Source: Hadesarchaea archaeon
Lineage (GTDB): Archaea; Hadarchaeota; Hadarchaeia; Hadarchaeales; Hadarchaeaceae
DNA: 17,382 nt
Assembly (NCBI GenBank): GCA_030601665.1
Contig: JAUWBP010000007.1
Coordinates: 1-17,382, forward strand
Direction: 5' to 3'
A program made the translations under genes and the position numbers. Shown one piece after another: positions 12,912-17,382 of this stretch. Below the pieces are notes generated by a model. It was given only the letters and a program-made list of their open reading frames with translations. It had not been told where the DNA came from and searched no databases. How positions within the stretch are numbered: the stretch's first letter is position 1; each line of letters starts with the position of its first letter.

Positions 12912-13973
12912 ATGTCTTTATCTGGGATGACCTTGGTGAAGATCGTGTTTGAAAAGACGGTTCAGGAAGCCAGGCTGTTGAGCCCTCTCCAAGATTTCAA
13001 ACTGGTTACCCAGTCCATTGAGGTTAGGAAGGACCCACTGACCGGGAGGCGGTGCAGAATAAACCTTGAGCGGACGAAGAGGACAAAACAGGTGGCGGAG
13101 GCGACTGAGATGGAGAAGATCGTCGAAGCCTCTCGGGCCAAATGCTTCTTCTGTTCGGAAAATTTGGAAAAAACGACCCCCATGTTTCCAGAGGATTTTC
13201 CAGAGCGGAGGATAAAAGTTGGGGCCGCGTGCCTATTCCCAAATCTCTTTCCGTTTGGCAGGTTCCACGCGATTGGAGTTTTCTCGGAGGCCCACCACTT
13301 GGACCTCAATCAATTTTCACCGAAGTTGCTCAAGGACTGTTTCGAGGGATGTTTGAGGTATTTTGAGCAAGTGCACGAGAGACATCCAGAAATCAAGTAC
13401 TGGCACATAAACTGGAACCACATGCCGCCTGCTGGAGCTAGCATCCTCCACCCGCACGTTCAGCTCACGGCGGACCCAGAACCGACCTCAAGGCTCCAGG
13501 AGCTCATCGGACGCAGCAAATCCTATTTCGATCGAGATGGGAGCAATTATTGGTCGGATTTAGTCGAGGAGGAGAAAAAGGGAGGGGAGCGGTTCATCGG
13601 AAAAACTGGTCCAATCACTTGGCTCACGAGTTTTGCCCCTGAGGGCAACAACGAAGTCATAGCAGTCTTCGCTGAGGCTTCCGCGATAATCCATCTCAAA
13701 AAACACGGGCTCGAAGATTTCTGCGATGGGCTCTCTCGAACTTTGAAGGGCTATCACGCTCTTGGAGTTCAGAGTTTCAACATGGCAACATTTTCGGGTT
13801 CATGCGATGAGGATCTAAGTGAGTATTATTTCCTAAGCGCAAAGTTGGTGTCTAGACCGAGCCCGAAGCACTTTTACACGAGCGATGACGGTTTCATGGA
13901 GAAACTCCACCACGAGACGGTCGTCGAGACTATGCCAAAAGCCCTCGCTGAAAAATTGAGGGGATACTTCTAA
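12912..13973 (+). CDS. Galactose-1-phosphate uridylyltransferase-like protein (HIT superfamily)
   Basis: 353-residue member of the GalT branch of the HIT superfamily, which moves nucleotidyl groups between sugar 1-phosphates through a nucleotidyl-histidine. Visible are a zinc-binding CFFC (residues 78-81), NLFPFGRFHAIGV (111-123, first-repeat substrate region), and the active-site stretch NHMPPAGASILHPHVQL (169-185) with the HPH-x-Q motif. GalT normally reads HPHGQ, so Val replaces Gly. Relatives include true GalT and ADP-sugar phosphorylases, and the specificity cannot be told from this. ATG at 12912 or ATG at 12927; the AT-rich TAATTAATTAAT (12892-12903) is 25-30 bases before 12927, so the second could be a leaderless start. 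Convergent with the next gene, 16 bases apart. Confidence 0.82.
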   Translation: MSLSGMTLVKIVFEKTVQEARLLSPLQDFKLVTQSIEVRKDPLTGRRCRINLERTKRTKQVAEATEMEKIVEASRAKCFFCSENLEKTTPMFPEDFPERRIKVGAACLFPNLFPFGRFHAIGVFSEAHHLDLNQFSPKLLKDCFEGCLRYFEQVHERHPEIKYWHINWNHMPPAGASILHPHVQLTADPEPTSRLQELIGRSKSYFDRDGSNYWSDLVEEEKKGGERFIGKTGPITWLTSFAPEGNNEVIAVFAEASAIIHLKKHGLEDFCDGLSRTLKGYHALGVQSFNMATFSGSCDEDLSEYYFLSAKLVSRPSPKHFYTSDDGFMEKLHHETVVETMPKALAEKLRGYF

Positions 13974-13989
13974 AACCTCAGCGCGAATC

Positions 13990-15357
13990 CTATTTGCCGA
14001 GCACTTCGGAGAAAACATTCAAAAGGGATTGGGTGCCTCGCTTGATGTAACATTTTTTTGCAGTTTCGAATCCCACTTTCCCCATTTCGTCCGCTGTTTC
14101 TGGTTTCGAAAGGATTCCGATTATATTGCTCGCGAGTTCTTCGTGGTTGTTTGGGGAGAAGAGATAACCGTTTTCTCCATCGGTGATGAGCTCGGAGACC
14201 CCGGCCCCCGAACTGACTACGACGGGCTTTTTGTAAATCCACCCTTCGATTACCGTTAGCCCAAAGCCCTCCAACACCGAGGGCAGAACCACTACATCGG
14301 CCCTCGTGTACGCTGCACTCAGTTCCTCTTCAGTAAGGTACCGGGTAAATATAGTCCTCTGGCGGACACCCAGCTTACTAGCCAGTCGCTCCAACCTATC
14401 CAACCACCTAACACCTTTCGGAAGGCCTAGGCCACCCCTGCGAGCGCTTGAGAAACTGCCGTTGCCGACTAACACGAGTTTCACCTGGGGAAAGCGTTTG
14501 GCGACTCGTGCCAGAGCTCTAACTGCAATATCTTGACCTTTTATTGGGTCGAGACGGGCAACTGTGAGGATTATCTTGTCGTCTTCGTTGATTCCAAATC
14601 TTTCGCAAAACTGTTTGACTTTAACGTCCGACGCTCGACCATGCATCCTTTCATCGATGTGGGGGTAGATATGATACACCCTGCCCTTGAAACCTGCTTT
14701 TGACAAACTCCGCTTGTATTTTTTACAACTCACGATAACAGCGTCATAGTCTCCCAGGTATCTCAACAAAAAGGACTTCCATCCAGAGGTCATTTTCTTC
14801 ATATCGATGGGGATGTGCCATCGGAAAATCTTGCGTGCCGCCGGGCCGGTCATTGACCCAGTCAGGAGTAACTGAAAGTCGTGTATGTAAAAAAGATCGA
14901 ACTCGATTTCCGAATGCAGGTCCATCATTTTCTTCGCATAGAGCCAGTTAAACAGGGCGTAGTCTACGAATTGCCTGCAAGGAACCCACGTTTGCTCTAG
15001 ACCGTGGACGTTTTTCCACATCGTCTCCTTGAAGTACCCGTAGCCGGCCAGCTCCTGGGGTTCCATCTCGATTCGGTGCAGCACGATCCCGCCGAACGAT
15101 GCCATCTCAGGCCCCATGGGATTTATCGCCACCCAGTGCGGCGTCCGGATTTTCTCATCCTTGTACATCCTTTGCAAAAGTGGGGCAACCATCCCAGTGA
15201 CCCCACCTGGCGTATGATCGAAGTCCACACCCTCCGAGAGTGCCTTGATTGGTACAGGTTTCGAGAGGTCACCGTACTTCTCGAATAACATGTCGGGATC
15301 TATCTTGAACCGTATTGGAGGAGTTTGGGAGCCGACACAAAGCGATATCTTTCGCAT
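13990..15357 (-). CDS. GT-B glycosyltransferase (GT4-like, trehalose-synthase/TPS-related)
   Basis: 455-residue retaining GT-B enzyme, soluble. The C-terminal half is a typical GT4 nucleotide-sugar domain: VARLDPIKG (266-274), LVLVGNG (295-301), and the E-x7-E pair in LEGFGLTVIEG (Glu363, Glu371), then GENGYLFSP. The N-terminal half is unusual and recalls GT20/TreT enzymes: TPGGVTGMVAPLL (49-61), LYAKK (139-143), FYIHDFQLLLTG (156-167) and RWHIPID (179-185). The last three line up with LYAEA, WFHDYHLAL and FWHIPWP of the OtsA encoded here. This points to a trehalose- or glucoside-forming role, possibly using glucose or a phosphosugar as acceptor; inference. ATG at 15357. The 141-base gap upstream of it, 15358-15498, contains AT-rich promoter-like sequence. 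Confidence 0.8.
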   Translation of the reverse strand: MRKISLCVGSQTPPIRFKIDPDMLFEKYGDLSKPVPIKALSEGVDFDHTPGGVTGMVAPLLQRMYKDEKIRTPHWVAINPMGPEMASFGGIVLHRIEMEPQELAGYGYFKETMWKNVHGLEQTWVPCRQFVDYALFNWLYAKKMMDLHSEIEFDLFYIHDFQLLLTGSMTGPAARKIFRWHIPIDMKKMTSGWKSFLLRYLGDYDAVIVSCKKYKRSLSKAGFKGRVYHIYPHIDERMHGRASDVKVKQFCERFGINEDDKIILTVARLDPIKGQDIAVRALARVAKRFPQVKLVLVGNGSFSSARRGGLGLPKGVRWLDRLERLASKLGVRQRTIFTRYLTEEELSAAYTRADVVVLPSVLEGFGLTVIEGWIYKKPVVVSSGAGVSELITDGENGYLFSPNNHEELASNIIGILSKPETADEMGKVGFETAKKCYIKRGTQSLLNVFSEVLGK

Positions 15358-15498
15358 GTGTTTTCAATTTGTCCGCTATGCTTTTACTTCTTTCGAAACC
15401 TAAAGATTTAATTTCGTTAATTGACTAAAACGCTGGCACTTTAAACGTTTCTTCGGTTAAGAGCGAAATAAGAAACCTCGCTATTTTTAAGATGAAGT

Positions 15499-16713
15499 TT
15501 ATGAGATTGTGCCATTTATAGTTTCATCAATAAATTTCAGGTAATTCGTCAAAAATACACTTTTTGAGAACGAGTTTTGGATTTTCTTCCTCCCTCGCTT
15601 TCCCATCTCTACAACACTCTCGTGGCTTCGCTCGCACGCCTCCCAAAGTTGCCCGGTGAGATCATTGCCATCGCCTACGCGGAAGAGCAGCCCAACCTTC
15701 CTATCGACGAGTTCGGGTAACGCTCCCGCATTCGAAACGATCACCGGAGTTTCACAGGAGAGAGATTCCGCAACCACATAGGAGAAGCTTTCCCAATAGG
15801 AAGGCATTATCGTAAAAGTGCTTCCAGAATAATAATATGGAAGCCATCTTTGCATTTTCCAATTGATAATCTTGACGTGATTTGAGAGACCAAGCTTCTT
15901 CACCGCTCGCCTTAGTGAAACCCCATCGTCTGTGATCAACCGTGTTTCGAAGTTCTTCCCGTGATCTTTTTCTATCAAATCCTTCACGCTTTTCAGAAGG
16001 AGAGAAATGCCCTTTTCCGGATGGTTCCTCCCGATATATGTGAAAACAGTCTTGCCGCCGTTGGACGGTATCTGGATTCGGCGGAATACGTTCTCATTTA
16101 TTCCGTTGTAAATCACGGTGATTTTATCAGGCGCATAGCGTTTTGACAACTCCTTTTTACATGCCTTGCTCACAGCTAATACTCGCTCAGAATTTTCCAC
16201 AGATTTAGCCTCCAGCTCCGCATCTTTGCGAAGTCTACGCGTACCTCCTAGTTTAACTCTAAACTGCTCAGCAAATTTTTCCCGCAGAAATTCCGGCCGA
16301 TGGGAGATATATACGAGGTTCTCCAAGTGTTGGGCTCTAGAAATGAACTCCCCGAAAGCAAAACTGTTTGCGATAATTAAATCAAAGCTCTTGTGATCAA
16401 TTGGATTTTTGTCCTTGAGCAATCTGCTCGCGAAGTTCTTACACGAAGGATAAAGAACCTCCTCGTGATAAGGGCGCTCTTTACGGAATCCGGGGGTCTT
16501 CAACAGCAAAACATTATATCCGTTCTTTCGTAGAAGCGCATCCTTCTGCCAGGGAACGATGAATGTTAGATCCAATCTGGGGGTTGTTGTCCTCGAAAAT
16601 TTACCCAGTTCTGCCAAGTAGCCTAGGTACATTCCCGCTCCAGTGGTAATCTTACTCTGGCTAGGGGCTTCCCAACCCAGAATTGCCACTTTATATTTGC
16701 GCAAATTTGTCAC
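15499..16713 (-). CDS. GT4 family glycosyltransferase
   Basis: 404-residue retaining glycosyltransferase of GT-B fold without membrane helices. N-terminal domain: VAILGWEAPSQ...TTGAGMYLGYLAELG (9-37), the usual glycine-rich loop, then LVYISHRPEF (133-142), RVLAVSKACKKEL and the VIYNGINENVF hinge (200-210). C-terminal domain: TYIGRNHPEKG (225-235, phosphate-binding Arg and Lys) and SYWESFSYVVAES with the E-x7-E pair Glu308/Glu316, then SNAGALPELV. Sugar and acceptor cannot be assigned. GTG start at 16713 with GGGGTG just upstream. Same strand as the previous glycosyltransferase with a 141-base gap, and divergent from the partial gene at 16881. Confidence 0.85.
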   Translation of the reverse strand: MTNLRKYKVAILGWEAPSQSKITTGAGMYLGYLAELGKFSRTTTPRLDLTFIVPWQKDALLRKNGYNVLLLKTPGFRKERPYHEEVLYPSCKNFASRLLKDKNPIDHKSFDLIIANSFAFGEFISRAQHLENLVYISHRPEFLREKFAEQFRVKLGGTRRLRKDAELEAKSVENSERVLAVSKACKKELSKRYAPDKITVIYNGINENVFRRIQIPSNGGKTVFTYIGRNHPEKGISLLLKSVKDLIEKDHGKNFETRLITDDGVSLRRAVKKLGLSNHVKIINWKMQRWLPYYYSGSTFTIMPSYWESFSYVVAESLSCETPVIVSNAGALPELVDRKVGLLFRVGDGNDLTGQLWEACERSHESVVEMGKRGRKKIQNSFSKSVFLTNYLKFIDETINGTIS

Positions 16714-16725
16714 ACCCCATAATAC

Positions 16726-16760
16726 GGACCACTAATCCGGGACTTGCCTTTTAGTGGCCC
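16726..16760. promoter_or_regulatory. Imperfect inverted repeat in divergent glycosyltransferase promoter region
   Basis: GGACCACTAA (16726-16735) and TTAGTGGCCC (16751-16760) are inverted repeats matching at 9 of 10 positions, with a 15-base spacer. The element begins 13 bases upstream of the minus-strand GTG at 16713. Its place in the 167-base divergent gap suggests an operator or a leader hairpin of the minus-strand gene. No known regulator recognises it to my knowledge. Confidence 0.35.
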
Positions 16761-16880
16761 GATTTTTAGTATGCCGTTTCCTATTTCGAATTAAGCAAGA
16801 TAAAGCTTTGGCATATTACACTTTTCAAAACCTAAAGGATTTTATTCTCATCAGTTCTGGGTTTATGAGGAGGATGCAAA

Positions 16881-17382
16881 ATGAATATCCTGTACTTTCC
16901 ATACGAGTTCCCACCCCATTTTGTAGGGGGCCTGGGAACTTATGCTTACGAGATGACACGCAGGTTCGCGAGGTTGGGACACAGCGTTACGGTTTTCTCG
17001 AAAAACCCAGGCGACGCAATAACTAGGGATCTGTACGAGGGCATAGAAGTGCATCGCCCATTGCTAGCAGACGTAACCGATTTGCTCTCCGTGATAGTCC
17101 CCGAGGACGTGAAGAGGTGGCCTGTAAAGGCCCAAAATGACTTCGCGGAGGTATTTATGTATAACATTCTTGCCGCAACAAAAACAATCAACCTTCTGGT
17201 GGGATCGGATAAGCGAAATTTTGATGTGGTTGTCGCCCACGATTGGCTGTCCGCCATTGCCGGGATGACTTGCAAGAAAACCCTCAACAAGCCCCTCATC
17301 CTCCATTTTCATGGCACCGAACACGGGAGAACTGGCGATGGGTCCCAAACTATTAAGACCATAGAGCAGATGGCCAGCAAGA
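16881..17382 (+). CDS. Glycosyltransferase, GT4/GT5 (glycogen-synthase-like) N-terminal domain, 3'-truncated by window edge
   Basis: Open from ATG 16881 to the last base (167 codons seen). GAGGAGG (16867-16873) lies 7 bases upstream, a strong Shine-Dalgarno. The product starts MNILYFPYEFPPHFVGGLGT, the N-terminal strand and glycine-rich loop of archaeal/bacterial glycogen-synthase-like GT-B enzymes, followed by YAYEMTRRFARLGHSVTVFS. Further on, VVVAHDWLSAIAGMT (about 114-128) and LILHFHGTEHGR (about 136-147) match the HDW and H-G acceptor-domain motifs of that group. The nucleotide-sugar domain lies beyond the window, so activity (glycogen synthase or another hexosyltransferase) cannot be settled. 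It is the only convincing gene in this stretch. Confidence 0.8.
   Translation, partial: MNILYFPYEFPPHFVGGLGTYAYEMTRRFARLGHSVTVFSKNPGDAITRDLYEGIEVHRPLLADVTDLLSVIVPEDVKRWPVKAQNDFAEVFMYNILAATKTINLLVGSDKRNFDVVVAHDWLSAIAGMTCKKTLNKPLILHFHGTEHGRTGDGSQTIKTIEQMASK

Noticed and set aside
16946..17348. Minus-strand ORFs near the right edge
   Set aside because: They are antisense to the glycosyltransferase that starts at 16881, which has a strong Shine-Dalgarno and clear GT-B motifs.
1..17382. CRISPR arrays, insertion sequences, integrases or toxin-antitoxin pairs
   Set aside because: No regular spaced repeats, transposase motifs or terminal inverted repeats were seen on either strand.

Overview
The window comes from an archaeon. 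It carries the C-terminal repeat of a TATA-binding protein, SRP54, ribosomal protein L21e, RNA polymerase subunit F (RpoF/Rpb4), a DUF655 protein, an UPF0147 protein, an autoantigen-p27-type zinc-ribbon protein and 6-phospho-3-hexuloisomerase. Starts are a mix of ATG, GTG and probably leaderless starts behind AT-rich TATA-like boxes. The srp54/rpl21e/rpoF/DUF655 order is of euryarchaeal type. Osmoadaptation genes sit beside these housekeeping genes. The lineage cannot be fixed from the sequence; an uncultured Hadarchaeota/MSBL1/Theionarchaea-like euryarchaeote would fit, but this is a guess.

Layout. 1-625: end of tbp, a degenerate A-rich repeat array, and a 46-residue zinc-ribbon ORF. 628-1792 (minus): an overlapping three-gene operon of a zinc-ribbon protein, a winged-helix protein and a CPBP membrane protease. 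1854-2621 (plus): UPF0147 and a conserved hypothetical. 2631-3236 (minus): HxlB. 3331-5325 (plus): a TrkH-type K+ transporter with a lamin-tail domain inserted in an extracellular loop. 5291-7975 (minus): srp54, rpl21e, rpoF and DUF655. 8039-9058 (minus): an MscS channel, divergent from 9126-12427 (plus), which holds otsA, otsB and a sugar nucleotidyltransferase-cupin fusion. 12428-12911: a gap with two related, strongly Shine-Dalgarno-preceded micro-ORFs. 12912-13973 (plus): a GalT-like enzyme. 13990-16713 (minus): two GT-B glycosyltransferases. 16881 to the end (plus): the start of a further GT-B enzyme.

How the genes work together. TrkH (K+ uptake), MscS (release of solutes on hypo-osmotic shock) and OtsA/OtsB (trehalose synthesis) form an osmotic-stress theme. 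The nucleotidyltransferase-cupin and GalT-like proteins could supply activated sugar to OtsA and to the neighbouring glycosyltransferases. One of these (13990-15357) has an N-terminal half that resembles trehalose-phosphate synthases.

Most unusual items: the TrkH with a sequon-rich lamin-tail domain inside its pore-loop region, and the paired micro-ORFs in the 12.5-12.8 kb gap. Also notable are the nucleotidyltransferase-cupin fusion and single TATA-like boxes placed to serve divergent gene pairs.
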